Assembly (NCBI GenBank): GCA_964604165.1
Contig: CAZRYF010000012.1
Span: 23,984-87,983 of the forward strand
DNA length: 64,000 nucleotides
Reading direction: 5' to 3'
Source of the DNA: JAYZDK01 sp964604165
Lineage (GTDB): Bacteria; Myxococcota_A; UBA796; CAJQPC01
Made by a program: the position numbers and the translations under genes. This document shows, piece by piece, positions 1 through 8,660 of this stretch (its first letter is position 1; every line of letters begins with the position of its first letter). The notes under the pieces are model-generated. The model searched no databases, was not told the origin of the DNA, and was given only the letters and a program-made list of their open reading frames with translations.

Positions 1-1002
1 TCGAAGGCCCATGCCCCAGCGGTAGTGGGTGATGGCTTCGGGCCAGATCTCCAGGGCCTCTAAAAACGCCGCCTCCGCCCCCGGCCCATCGCCGGCGTCA
101 TAGAGCCCCAGCCCCCGCTCCAGGTGCTCCACCACAGCCACGGGCTCCGGCTCCCCAAACGGAAACTCCGCCGGGGTCTCCGTCTCGTTGACGGCCACCG
201 TGGACAACACCACCGGCACCCCCGCGTCGCGTGCCAGGTCCAGGATGCGCAATAAATGTCTCCGGTAGGCCTCCAGGGCAGATCGGCGATCCGCCTCCCC
301 AAGGCGCGCCCTCGACGCCCAGGGCAGGGCCTCGTCGTCCGTGAACTCGGTCTGTCCCCAGTGGCCAGGGTTTCGTCCCCCCGCCCGGCCCGTGCCCAAC
401 ACCCGGTCCACCAGCTGGTAGGTCCGCAAGGCGCGGGCCCGGCGCGCGAGGCGAATGCCCGAGACCCACTGGGCCAGGGCCTCTGGCGGCAGGTACTGCC
501 GGGCATCAAACCACTCCAGCAGTTCGTTGTTTCCGCTGTAGATCACAAGGGCATCCGGCGCATGGTTCGCCAGCACATCCTTCACCAGCATCAACACCTG
601 TTGGCTTCCCCAGGCGATCACCCCGGCGTTGATGACCTCCACGTCCACCCCGTCCCAAGCCCTGGCCAGGCGTCCTTCCAGCTTGTCCGGCCACGCCCCC
701 GCACGGGTGAATCCAAACCCATGGACCGCAGATCCCCCCAGGGCCACGATGCGGCGCACCGTATTCGGCTTCTCCCCGGCAAAGGGGGCCGGGTGTCCAT
801 CCACCCGGGGCACGTGCACCGCGGTGCCCCGGGCGAGGGTGCGCTCGGGGAAGAACGGCGGCTCGTTCAGGGCGTGCTCCCGGCACCAGCTGACCACCCG
901 ATCCGTCTCCCCTCGCCATCCGACCCCCCGAAGCCCCAACTCCAGCAGGGGCCAGAGCAAGAGCAGTGGCACCAGGGAAAAGGCGAGCCGCCGAAAGCGC
1001 AC
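1..1002 (-). CDS. SGNH/GDSL-type hydrolase, N-terminal part (runs off left edge)
   Basis: The frame stays open for about 334 codons from a GTG at 1002 to the window edge. An N-terminal hydrophobic segment (about residues 4-24, LAFSLVPLLLLWPLLELGL) suggests a membrane anchor or signal. The motif ALGGSAVHGFGF near residue 90 matches block I of SGNH hydrolases (nucleophile Ser in GGSxxxG), and YSGNNELLEW near residue 160 matches the GxNE block III. The C-terminal part visible here reads like a TPR unit (GLYDAGDGPGAEAAFLEALE), as in the SGNH proteins with trailing TPRs found in Myxococcota. The catalytic Asp-His pair cannot be checked because the 3' end lies outside the window. The GTG is 10 bp after the stop of the aldehyde dehydrogenase-like gene, so the two are probably co-transcribed. 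Substrate unknown. Confidence 0.75.
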   Translation of the reverse strand, partial: MRFRRLAFSLVPLLLLWPLLELGLRGVGWRGETDRVVSWCREHALNEPPFFPERTLARGTAVHVPRVDGHPAPFAGEKPNTVRRIVALGGSAVHGFGFTRAGAWPDKLEGRLARAWDGVDVEVINAGVIAWGSQQVLMLVKDVLANHAPDALVIYSGNNELLEWFDARQYLPPEALAQWVSGIRLARRARALRTYQLVDRVLGTGRAGGRNPGHWGQTEFTDDEALPWASRARLGEADRRSALEAYRRHLLRILDLARDAGVPVVLSTVAVNETETPAEFPFGEPEPVAVVEHLERGLGLYDAGDGPGAEAAFLEALEIWPEAITHYRWGMGLR

Positions 1003-1012
1003 AGCGGAATCT

Positions 1013-2731
1013 TCAGCCCTTGAAAGCGGCCATGGCCACCTTCACGAGCCCCCCCAGGCCCGGGTGCTCCTCAAAATGCGTCAGGCGCCGCCCCAGCTCG
1101 GGCAGGTTGCCGTGGTTGTGGAACCAGGCCGGCTTGGGGGCGATTCGAAAGGGAGCCTCCAGCACGGACTTCTGGGGGTGGTCCACCAGGAAGGTGTTGT
1201 GGACGAATCCACGCCCGGAGACGATGTCCTCCAGGGTGTGTCCCGGGTAAGCGCCCCAGGTCGTGCAAATCAGGCCGTAGATCACCCCCCCCCATACGTT
1301 GATCCCAATGCCCCCGTACTGCAGGTTGGAGATGGCGGAGTGGAAGGCCTCCGGGTGGGCCTTCTGGGTCTTGGGATGCACCAGCACCACGCAAGAGAGC
1401 GTGCCCCACAAGGAGTCGTTGGCGAAGTCCACCGCCTTTCCAAGAAACTCGTCTGCTTCTGTCGCATCAATGTCCACTTCCGCCAGCACCCCGCAGAAGG
1501 CCTCGTGGGTCAGGGCGTACTCCCCCTTTTTCGCCGGCACCTCCGGAATCACCGTCCAGGGGACAATCTCGGGGGTGTCCTCGGACAGGGGAATCGCCCC
1601 TGGATACCGGTCACGAAAGGCGCTGTAGCGCTCCTTCGCACCCGGGTAGTAGGCCTTGCGGGGTTCTGTGTGGGCCAGGGCCTCACGCACCTTCAACACG
1701 AAGGCATCCCGGTGCTCCCACCCCTTGGCCAGGACCAGCACCTTGGCGGCGTTGCAGTTGAAGGACCCGTTGTGGGCCACCATGCTGGCGACGTGCTCCG
1801 CCTGGAACTGCAGGTCGGCCTCGGACCAGGGGCCCGGCACCACAAACACGGGGGTCACGCAGCCCAGCTCCGAGGTGATGGGCTTGGTCAGAATGGGCTC
1901 CCCCGTAGCCTTGCGGCGGGCCCTCTCCTGTGGGGCCCCGCCCCAAACGATAGCGTCGTGGGTGGAGTCCGAACCGGTGATGTGCACGCTCACAATCTTC
2001 GGGTGGTGGCAGAGATGTCCGCCGACCTCGGCGCCGCCGTGCACGATCGCCAGCACCCCGGCCTCGATGAGCGGCGCGAAGGCCTGCTCCAGGATCGGAC
2101 CCAGGTAGGCGTTGACCGGGTTGGTCTTGAGAAGGACCACCTCGTCTTCCACGAAGAGCTTGTGGATCACATCCAGGGGTCCGATGGAGGAGACGTTGCC
2201 AGCCCCGAGCACCAGGGACACCCCTCCGGCGGGTCCGCCCCCCTCCGCCTTGGCCCGGTACAGTCCCGCCAAGGAAGACGGCTTGCCCGGCTCGACCCAG
2301 ACATCCCCCTTGAAACCGGTGAAGAGCACCTTGTCCATCCAGTGGGCGGGAAAGACGTGCACCACCTCCTGGCCGTCGGGGAGGGTGGTTCGGCCGGCCA
2401 CGGGAGGATCCCGTCCATCGCGCACCGCCTCCAGGGACTCGGCCAGAAGCCGCAAGTGCCGCATGCACACCATGGGGCCGCCCAGGGCGATCTCCCCCTC
2501 AATGCCACTGCCTAGGGTGCCGCCCTTGGCCCGGGTCCCGGCAGCCACCCAGTCGTCGTAGGAAGCCGCCAGGGTGGGCATGCAGGCCCGCAGCAATGCG
2601 ATGCGCTCATCCAGGGAGGTCGAGACCCACCCGGCGGCGGCCCCATGGAGGGCGTCGACGCACTCGTCCACCTGGGGAATGGGCGTGGCGGGCTGGCTGG
2701 ACGGGGGCTCGGGGAATGCAGGAGAGGCCAT
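1013..2731 (-). CDS. aldehyde dehydrogenase superfamily protein
   Basis: A 572-residue protein of the aldehyde dehydrogenase fold. The catalytic cysteine is Cys326 in GSFNCNAAK, and the general-base glutamate is Glu288 in ITSELGCVTP. A Rossmann-type stretch (SLVLGAGNVSSIGP, about 172-185) would bind NAD(P). It is longer than classical ALDHs (about 500) and diverges from them, so a substrate cannot be assigned. It probably oxidises an aldehyde to the acid, or to a thioester. It lies 37 bp downstream of the molybdenum hydroxylase gene on the same strand and 10 bp upstream of the SGNH hydrolase gene, which suggests a three-gene catabolic operon in which hydroxylase and dehydrogenase act in sequence. 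That pathway is inference. Confidence 0.85.
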   Translation of the reverse strand: MASPAFPEPPSSQPATPIPQVDECVDALHGAAAGWVSTSLDERIALLRACMPTLAASYDDWVAAGTRAKGGTLGSGIEGEIALGGPMVCMRHLRLLAESLEAVRDGRDPPVAGRTTLPDGQEVVHVFPAHWMDKVLFTGFKGDVWVEPGKPSSLAGLYRAKAEGGGPAGGVSLVLGAGNVSSIGPLDVIHKLFVEDEVVLLKTNPVNAYLGPILEQAFAPLIEAGVLAIVHGGAEVGGHLCHHPKIVSVHITGSDSTHDAIVWGGAPQERARRKATGEPILTKPITSELGCVTPVFVVPGPWSEADLQFQAEHVASMVAHNGSFNCNAAKVLVLAKGWEHRDAFVLKVREALAHTEPRKAYYPGAKERYSAFRDRYPGAIPLSEDTPEIVPWTVIPEVPAKKGEYALTHEAFCGVLAEVDIDATEADEFLGKAVDFANDSLWGTLSCVVLVHPKTQKAHPEAFHSAISNLQYGGIGINVWGGVIYGLICTTWGAYPGHTLEDIVSGRGFVHNTFLVDHPQKSVLEAPFRIAPKPAWFHNHGNLPELGRRLTHFEEHPGLGGLVKVAMAAFKG

Positions 2732-2768
2732 CGCAATACTCCGGGAAAGCCCCCTCCCTTATCCGGTT

Positions 2769-5399
2769 TCAGGCTTTCCGGTCCTTCCGGGGAGGACGCA
2801 CCCCCACCCCCCTTGCCGCATCCGTGTCCCGCATGGGAAGCCGGGTATGCCACTTCCCGCTGTGGGATTTGATGGCCGCAGCGATGGCCGGCGCCGTCGG
2901 CACCAGGCCGATCTCGCCGATCCCCTTGGCTCCATAGGGACCCGCTTTGTCCGGCTCCTCCACCAGAATCGACGTGATGCGCGGGGTGTGCTTCGCCTTG
3001 AGGATGCCCAGGGCACGAAAGCGCGGGTCGGGCACCCCGTCTTCGATGAGCAGCTCCTCGGAGAGGGCATACCCGATGCCCATGTGAACCGCGCCTTCGA
3101 TCTGGCCCTCACAGGAGATGGGGTTGATGGCACGCCCCACATCATGGGCTGCCACCACCTCCTCAAGCCGTCCATTCTTCCCCACAATGGCCAGCTGGGT
3201 GGCGTAGCCAAAGGCGTAGTGGGTCACTGGCTCAAAATCGTTGTCATAGGACCCGGGCTTGTGGGTCACCGGCGCCTTCCAGATGCCCTGGTACACCTGG
3301 CCCTCCAGGGCGGAGAGATCCCCGCCCGCCTCTTCCAGTCCCGCCAGCAGCGAAGGCGCCGCCGCCAGGACCGCGTTGCCGCCCAGGTAGGTGGCCCGGG
3401 AGGCCGTGGTCATGCCCGTGTCCACCATGACCGATGTGTCGCACTCCACGGTGAAGGTCTCCACCGACAGGCCGGTGGCCTCCGCAGCGAACTGGCGCAT
3501 GACCGTGTCATGTCCCTGCCCCATTTCCGTGAACCCGGTCTTGATGCAGATGGTCCCAGCCCGCACATGCAGCTCCACCCGCCCCTCCTCTTCAAAACCA
3601 TTGCCCATGCCGACATTCTTCATGCCGCAGGCAACCCCCACGTGCTTGCCAGCTGCTCGGGCGGCCTCGTAGTGGGGCTGAATGGCCCGAAGGGTCGCCC
3701 GAATGCCCACGGAGGCATCCATGACCTGCCCGGTGCTGAAGGTGTCTCCTACGTCCAGCGCGTTCTGGTAGCGCAGCGCAAAGGGGTCCATGCCCAGCTT
3801 CTCCGCGAGCCGGTCCAGACAGCCCTCCAGGGCAAAGGCGATCTGGTTCACCCCAAAGCCGCGCATGGCGCCGGCCACCGGGTTGTTGGTGTAGATGGTC
3901 TTGGCCTCCACCTGCACGTTCGGCACGAAGTACGGCCCGCAGGCGTGCCCGGCCGCCCGCTCGAGGACCTTGTCCCCCACCGAGGCATAGCCACCCGTGT
4001 CCCCAAGCACCTCGGACTTCACCGCCACCAGAGTGCCGTCGCTTCTGGCCCCGAGGGTGAAGTCAATCAGCATCGCGTGCCGCTTGGGGTGAAACCGGGT
4101 GGACTCCTCCATGGTGAGGGCCACCTTGACTGGCTGGCCGGTCTTGAGGGCCAGCATGGCGGCCTGGGGCTGCACGTTCAGGTCCTCCTTGGCGCCAAAC
4201 CCCCCACCCGTGGCCACCAGCTCCACCACCAGCTTCTCCGGAGGCAAACCAAACAGGGGACAGAGCTGCTTCTGATCGTCAAAGACCCCCTGGCCACAGG
4301 AGTAGATGTGCAGGCCCCCGTCCGCATCGGGGATGGCAATCGACGCCTCGGGCTCCAGAAACGCCTGATCGATGGGCTGGACCTGAAAGGACTCGGAAAT
4401 GACAACGTCACACCCACCCGCCAGAGCTGCGCCCACATCGCCCTTGATCACGTTGCAAGTGGTCAGCACGTTGTCCGGATCGGTCGCCGCCTTGGCGAGG
4501 TCCGTCAAGGGCACAAGCTCCTCGACCTCCACCTCGATGAGATCCCTCGCCCGCAGCGCCAGCTCCCGGGTGTCCGCCGCCACCGCCGCCAGAATGTCCG
4601 CCACGCAGCGTGTCTCCTCCCCCACGGCAATCATCACCGGCCAGTCCCGGTAGATGAGCCCCACCTTGCGGTCGGGGCCAAAGTCCTCCGCGGTGACCAC
4701 CGCGTGCACCCCCTCCAAAGCGAGCGCCCGGGAAGCATCGATCCGTACGACCCTGCATTTCGGGTGCGGCGTCCAGACCAGTGCACCGTGAAGCAGGCCC
4801 GGCTGGATCATGTCGTCGATGTAGGGGCGCTCCCCCAGCACCAGGTCATGTCCCCGGTTGCGGGCGAGAGAGTCTCCGATTCCATTGCAGGTGGGGGACT
4901 CCACCGGAAGCTCTCCGGACTTCATCTTGGCCGCCATGTGCACCGAATCCCGGATCTTGACCCACCCCGTGCACCGACAGATGTGCATGTTCAGGGCCTT
5001 GTCAATGTCGGCATCGGTGGGGTCCGGGTTCTTTTCCAGCAAGGCCCCCACCTGGAGCGCAATTCCCGGGGTGCAATACCCGCACTGGGTGCCCCCGCAC
5101 TGGTTGAAGGACTCCGCCAGGATGGCGCGATCCTCGTCGGCAAACCCCTCGAGGGTGGTCACCTCTCTCCCGGCCACATTCTTGAAAGGAAGCGTGCACA
5201 TGAGGCGCACCTTTCCATCCACCAGTGCGGCACAGCAGCCGCAGATTCCCTGGGGCGAGCAGCCGGGCTTGACGGACTTGATCCCGAGATCTTCCCGCAG
5301 CACATCCAGGACGTTTCGCTCGCCCCGGGCGGTGTGGGCGACCGCCTCTTTGTTCAGGGTGAATTCCACAAGGATCGGCGCAGTGGGTTCCGCAGACAT
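2769..5399 (-). CDS. molybdopterin-dependent hydroxylase with fused [2Fe-2S] domain (XdhD-like)
   Basis: An 876-residue protein of the xanthine dehydrogenase/aldehyde oxidase family. Residues about 8-85 form a plant-type ferredoxin domain (GCSPQGICGCC, then Cys68). Residues about 95-160 form the second [2Fe-2S] domain (CGGTQCGYCTPG, CRCTGW). The rest is the molybdopterin-binding large subunit, with GGGFGAKE, AMRGFG and the catalytic-Glu motif GAKGIGEIGL near the C-terminus. It has no FAD domain, so electrons must leave through another partner; none is encoded next to it. The fused Fe-S/Mo layout is that of E. coli XdhD and of selenium-dependent molybdenum hydroxylases. Start: ATG at 5399 has GGAG about 10 nt upstream; a longer frame to 5531 would overlap the divergent membrane-protein gene. 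Likely substrate a purine or another N-heterocycle (inference). Confidence 0.9.
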   Translation of the reverse strand: MSAEPTAPILVEFTLNKEAVAHTARGERNVLDVLREDLGIKSVKPGCSPQGICGCCAALVDGKVRLMCTLPFKNVAGREVTTLEGFADEDRAILAESFNQCGGTQCGYCTPGIALQVGALLEKNPDPTDADIDKALNMHICRCTGWVKIRDSVHMAAKMKSGELPVESPTCNGIGDSLARNRGHDLVLGERPYIDDMIQPGLLHGALVWTPHPKCRVVRIDASRALALEGVHAVVTAEDFGPDRKVGLIYRDWPVMIAVGEETRCVADILAAVAADTRELALRARDLIEVEVEELVPLTDLAKAATDPDNVLTTCNVIKGDVGAALAGGCDVVISESFQVQPIDQAFLEPEASIAIPDADGGLHIYSCGQGVFDDQKQLCPLFGLPPEKLVVELVATGGGFGAKEDLNVQPQAAMLALKTGQPVKVALTMEESTRFHPKRHAMLIDFTLGARSDGTLVAVKSEVLGDTGGYASVGDKVLERAAGHACGPYFVPNVQVEAKTIYTNNPVAGAMRGFGVNQIAFALEGCLDRLAEKLGMDPFALRYQNALDVGDTFSTGQVMDASVGIRATLRAIQPHYEAARAAGKHVGVACGMKNVGMGNGFEEEGRVELHVRAGTICIKTGFTEMGQGHDTVMRQFAAEATGLSVETFTVECDTSVMVDTGMTTASRATYLGGNAVLAAAPSLLAGLEEAGGDLSALEGQVYQGIWKAPVTHKPGSYDNDFEPVTHYAFGYATQLAIVGKNGRLEEVVAAHDVGRAINPISCEGQIEGAVHMGIGYALSEELLIEDGVPDPRFRALGILKAKHTPRITSILVEEPDKAGPYGAKGIGEIGLVPTAPAIAAAIKSHSGKWHTRLPMRDTDAARGVGVRPPRKDRKA

Positions 5400-5433
5400 T
5401 GGCAGGACTCCAGGTTGGTGCCTATCGTAGCCC

Positions 5434-7104
5434 ATGGTTCGTCCCAGCCCCCCCCTGCTCCTTCCATTGCTGGGGGTTTCCGTCTGCACCCTTGTCGTGC
5501 TCTCACCGGGGCTCTTTGGCGCCGAGGCCATCGGTCACCCCATCTCAGATTTGGCCTTCCACCTGCAGGGCAGCTGGTGGTTTGGAGGCGAGATCCTCTC
5601 CGGGAGATTCCCGTGGCGGACCACCATTACCCACCTGCCGGAAGGAGGGGTTCTCTGGTACGCCGATCCCATTGGCGCCCTCTTGGCGCTGCCCTTTCGA
5701 GCTCTTGGGTATCCCGTGGCCTGGAACCTCTCCCTGGCCCTCCAGGTCTGGCTTTCCGGCCTGGCGGGCTGCTGGCTCGGATGGCAGCAGACGAATCGCC
5801 GGGATGGCGCCATCCTGTGCGGGCTCATCGGCGTGGCCTCTCCCTACACCATCTCCCTGCTTCACTCCGGTGTCTCTGAAGCCCTCGGAATGGCCTGGCC
5901 CACCTTGTTTCTTGGTTCCCTGCTGCGCATGCATGCCACCGGCCGGGTGGTGCTTCCCGCCGTGCTGTGGAGCGCTTGTACCCTGCAAAGCGTCTACTAT
6001 GGACTCTTTGGGGTGCTGGTGGCCGCGGTGTTCCTCCCCGGCGCGGGCTGGCGAACTCGAACCCGGGACACGGTACGCATGGGGGTTCTCTGGGCCCTCA
6101 TCTCAGGGCCCCTGCTGGGGTGGATTCTCTGGACTCTGCAGCACCCCGAGGCGGTCGTCACCGCCGCGACAACCCCCGGATGGAGCCAGCCCGCTCTTCC
6201 CGCCACAGACCTCCTGTCCTGGTTCCACCCAGGAAATTGGTACGCCCCTGACACCCCCGCCCTGGGCAATCCCGGCATTCTTCATGTGAACTACCTGGGG
6301 TGGGTGCTCGTGGGCCTCGCGGTGTTCGGCGCGGTTCGGGCCCGGCCCCGAAAACTCACGCGGGCCACACTGGCCTACGGGGTGCTCTGCCTGGGCCCTG
6401 TGCTCTCCTTCAATCGAAAGCCTGTCTACCTGGGTTCACAGCGCTTGTTCCTGCCCCTGGCGCTCTTGTTCATTCCCGGCTCCCCCTTTGCTTCGGTGCA
6501 CCACCCTTACCGAATGGTGGCCTTTTTGTTACCGCTCCTGGGACTTCTTGCAGCGGAGGCCCTGGCCCATCTTCCACATTGGGCCCGGTGGATTGCGCCG
6601 TTCGCGCTTTTAGGGGAGTGGCTCCTCGTGTCCCCCGCCCCCTGGCCTGTGTCCACCACCCCCATCGCCTCCGTCGCCGTTCTCGCCGAACTGAACGGAG
6701 ACGGCGCCATCCTGGACTGGCCCCCGGACCGCACCACCGCGAACCGCGCCTACCTGCTCTCCCAGGTGCGTCATGGGCGTTCCATTCCCTATGGACTCGG
6801 CCAATTCCTCTCGATCACTCTGCGGCAGGACCCCCTGGTGTCCAAGCTCCTTTCGGACCTGGAGGACCCCGCTGACCGCGCCAGAAGTCGGGATGTTCCC
6901 TACATGGGCAGGGTGTTGCTGGTGCCTACCGGTGAGACCACCCGTCTGCGAAGCCATGGGTTTGACACGGTGCTCTTGCACCGCAACTTCCTTTCAGAAA
7001 AGGAACTGGAGCTTGCGACAGCCACCCTGACCGAGTGGCTCGGAGAAGTCGATGCAAGCGCGGACGATGTGCTCGGTTGGAGCCTCACCCCTCAAGCCCG
7101 GTGA
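5434..7104 (+). CDS. polytopic membrane protein, possible GT-C-type glycosyltransferase
   Basis: A 556-residue protein with an N-terminal signal-anchor and many hydrophobic helices through about residue 400, followed by a soluble C-terminal domain of about 140 residues (ILDWPPD, LDWP-like block, then a globular tail). The layout of 9-11 helices with long loops containing aromatic and acidic residues (HPISDLAFHLQG, LPEGGVLWYADP) resembles bacterial lipid-linked sugar transferases of the GT-C superfamily and uncharacterised membrane proteins common in Myxococcota. No catalytic motif could be pinned down, so the family call is weak. It starts 34 bp from the divergent hydroxylase gene and overlaps the 3' end of the convergent D-aminoacylase-like gene by 13 bp. 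Confidence 0.8.
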   Translation: MVRPSPPLLLPLLGVSVCTLVVLSPGLFGAEAIGHPISDLAFHLQGSWWFGGEILSGRFPWRTTITHLPEGGVLWYADPIGALLALPFRALGYPVAWNLSLALQVWLSGLAGCWLGWQQTNRRDGAILCGLIGVASPYTISLLHSGVSEALGMAWPTLFLGSLLRMHATGRVVLPAVLWSACTLQSVYYGLFGVLVAAVFLPGAGWRTRTRDTVRMGVLWALISGPLLGWILWTLQHPEAVVTAATTPGWSQPALPATDLLSWFHPGNWYAPDTPALGNPGILHVNYLGWVLVGLAVFGAVRARPRKLTRATLAYGVLCLGPVLSFNRKPVYLGSQRLFLPLALLFIPGSPFASVHHPYRMVAFLLPLLGLLAAEALAHLPHWARWIAPFALLGEWLLVSPAPWPVSTTPIASVAVLAELNGDGAILDWPPDRTTANRAYLLSQVRHGRSIPYGLGQFLSITLRQDPLVSKLLSDLEDPADRARSRDVPYMGRVLLVPTGETTRLRSHGFDTVLLHRNFLSEKELELATATLTEWLGEVDASADDVLGWSLTPQAR

Positions 7105-8660
7105 ACCTGCCCACCGCACCGACCGGTGGCCCGGCCGTTCTCCACAACCACCACGCCCCCGACCACCACATGCTGAATTCCCCGGGGGCTGTGTTTGGGG
7201 TCATCGTAGGTGCCCACGTCGATGACCTCCTCCGGATCAAAGGCCACCAGGTTGGCCCGCATACCGGGCGCAATACGTCCCAGGCCCTCCAGGCGAAAGG
7301 TCTCCGCTGGCAAAGACGTCATCTTGCGAATGGCATCAGGCCACTCCACCAGGCCAAGGTCCCGAACCAACCACCCAAGCACCCGGCCAAAGGCATTGAA
7401 GGTGCGTGGGTGCGGCCAAGACCCCACGAGACCATCGCTGCACACCCCTACCCAGGGCTCCTTGTAGATCGCCTTGACCACCTCTTCTGACTGGGAAAAG
7501 GCCACCATGGACACGCCCATCTCCTCGGCGACCAGCAGGTCCATGGCAAATTCCAACGGGTCCTTTCCCGCGGCTGCCTGGGCGAGATTCATGCCCGCAT
7601 ACCGGGTGTTCGGACTGTCAGCGCTTCCGAATCCGGCAATGCGAATGTCCTCGGCCCCCCCCCAGCTCCAGAAGTTGTCCCAGGGTTGTCGATCCTGGGA
7701 GAGGATCTCATCCCGCATGCGGGCGCGGGTCTCCGGGTGGCCCAGGCGGTCCAGGACCGTGCCGCCGGCGTGGGCCCACGGGGGAAGGATGGCCCCCATC
7801 ATGGTGGAGCCAGCGGTATAGGGGTACTGGTCGGCGGTCACCAAGACTCCCTCCGCCCGGGCGCCTCGCACCTGATCGAGCATGGACTGGGATTTGGTCC
7901 AGTTCCGGGCGCCCGCCAGTTTCATGTGGGAGATGCACAGACGACACCCGGACACCCTCGCCACCCGCAGGACCTCCTCGACGCTCTCAAGGGCATAGTC
8001 CCCCTCGGACCGGATGTGAACCACAAAGACCCCGTCACGCTTTGCCACCACCCGACAGAGCGCGATGAGCTCCGCGGTGTCCGCGTAGCAACAGGGCGGG
8101 TAGATGAGCCCGGTGGAGAACCCCACCGCACCGTCGGCGAGCCCCTGGTCCAGGACCGTACACATGGCATCGAGTTCCATCTCCGTGGGCCGGCGATCCG
8201 CCATGCCCAGCACCGCCCGTCGCACCTGGCCGTGGGGCACCAGGTAGGCACAATCCACCCCCGGGCCGGCTCCTTCCACCCGGTCCAGGTAGTCCCCCAC
8301 ACTTCTCCAGTCCCACTCCAGTCCCACCGGGTCTCCATCCAGGCCCGCCAGCTGCTTGCGAACGTCCTCGATGTCCTCGGCTCGCAAGGGCGCCACCGAG
8401 ACTCCATCCTGTCCCAACACGTCGCAGCAGACCCCCTGCAGGCTCTTGAAAGCCAGCGTGGGGTCGTCAAAGACCGCGAGATCCGAGTGGGTGTGGGTGT
8501 CGATAAACCCGGGAGCGACGATCAACCCGCTGCAATCCAGCACGTGGCTGTCCCCTCCCGCTTCGGCGGTCTGGAGTCTCCCCTGGGTGTGCACACTCAT
8601 GCGCTTGGAGGCACGCCCCGTTCCGTCCAGCACGCACCCGCCCTTCAGAGATAGATTCAT
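7092..8660 (-). CDS. D-aminoacylase / N-acyl-D-amino-acid deacylase family amidohydrolase
   Basis: A 522-residue amidohydrolase. The first metal-binding motif is FIDTHTHSD (about 52-60), followed by GQDGVSVAP, the counterpart of the GNCGxSxAP block of D-aminoacylases. HIRSEGDYALE and CISHMKLAG carry the later metal ligands, and VGVCSDGLVGSWPHPR carries the C-terminal Asp of the barrel. SLPAETFRLEGLGRIAPGMRANLVAFDP is the usual end region. Members hydrolyse N-acyl-D-amino acids or related cyclic amides. It begins with ATG in an ATGA overlap with the ssnA-like stop, so translation of the two amidohydrolases is probably coupled. Substrate specificity cannot be told from sequence; dihydropyrimidinase-like use is less likely given the HTHSD/GQDG signature. 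Confidence 0.88.
   Translation of the reverse strand: MNLSLKGGCVLDGTGRASKRMSVHTQGRLQTAEAGGDSHVLDCSGLIVAPGFIDTHTHSDLAVFDDPTLAFKSLQGVCCDVLGQDGVSVAPLRAEDIEDVRKQLAGLDGDPVGLEWDWRSVGDYLDRVEGAGPGVDCAYLVPHGQVRRAVLGMADRRPTEMELDAMCTVLDQGLADGAVGFSTGLIYPPCCYADTAELIALCRVVAKRDGVFVVHIRSEGDYALESVEEVLRVARVSGCRLCISHMKLAGARNWTKSQSMLDQVRGARAEGVLVTADQYPYTAGSTMMGAILPPWAHAGGTVLDRLGHPETRARMRDEILSQDRQPWDNFWSWGGAEDIRIAGFGSADSPNTRYAGMNLAQAAAGKDPLEFAMDLLVAEEMGVSMVAFSQSEEVVKAIYKEPWVGVCSDGLVGSWPHPRTFNAFGRVLGWLVRDLGLVEWPDAIRKMTSLPAETFRLEGLGRIAPGMRANLVAFDPEEVIDVGTYDDPKHSPRGIQHVVVGGVVVVENGRATGRCGGQVHRA

Noticed and set aside
256..2515. Long plus-strand frames opposite the SGNH and aldehyde dehydrogenase genes
   Set aside because: Antisense shadows of genes with recognisable catalytic motifs; no signal or domain of their own.
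2574..5879. Very long plus-strand reading frame over the hydroxylase gene
   Set aside because: It is antisense to a gene with clear motifs over its full length; its translation is Arg/His/Gly/Pro-rich without any domain. High GC removes stop codons in this frame.
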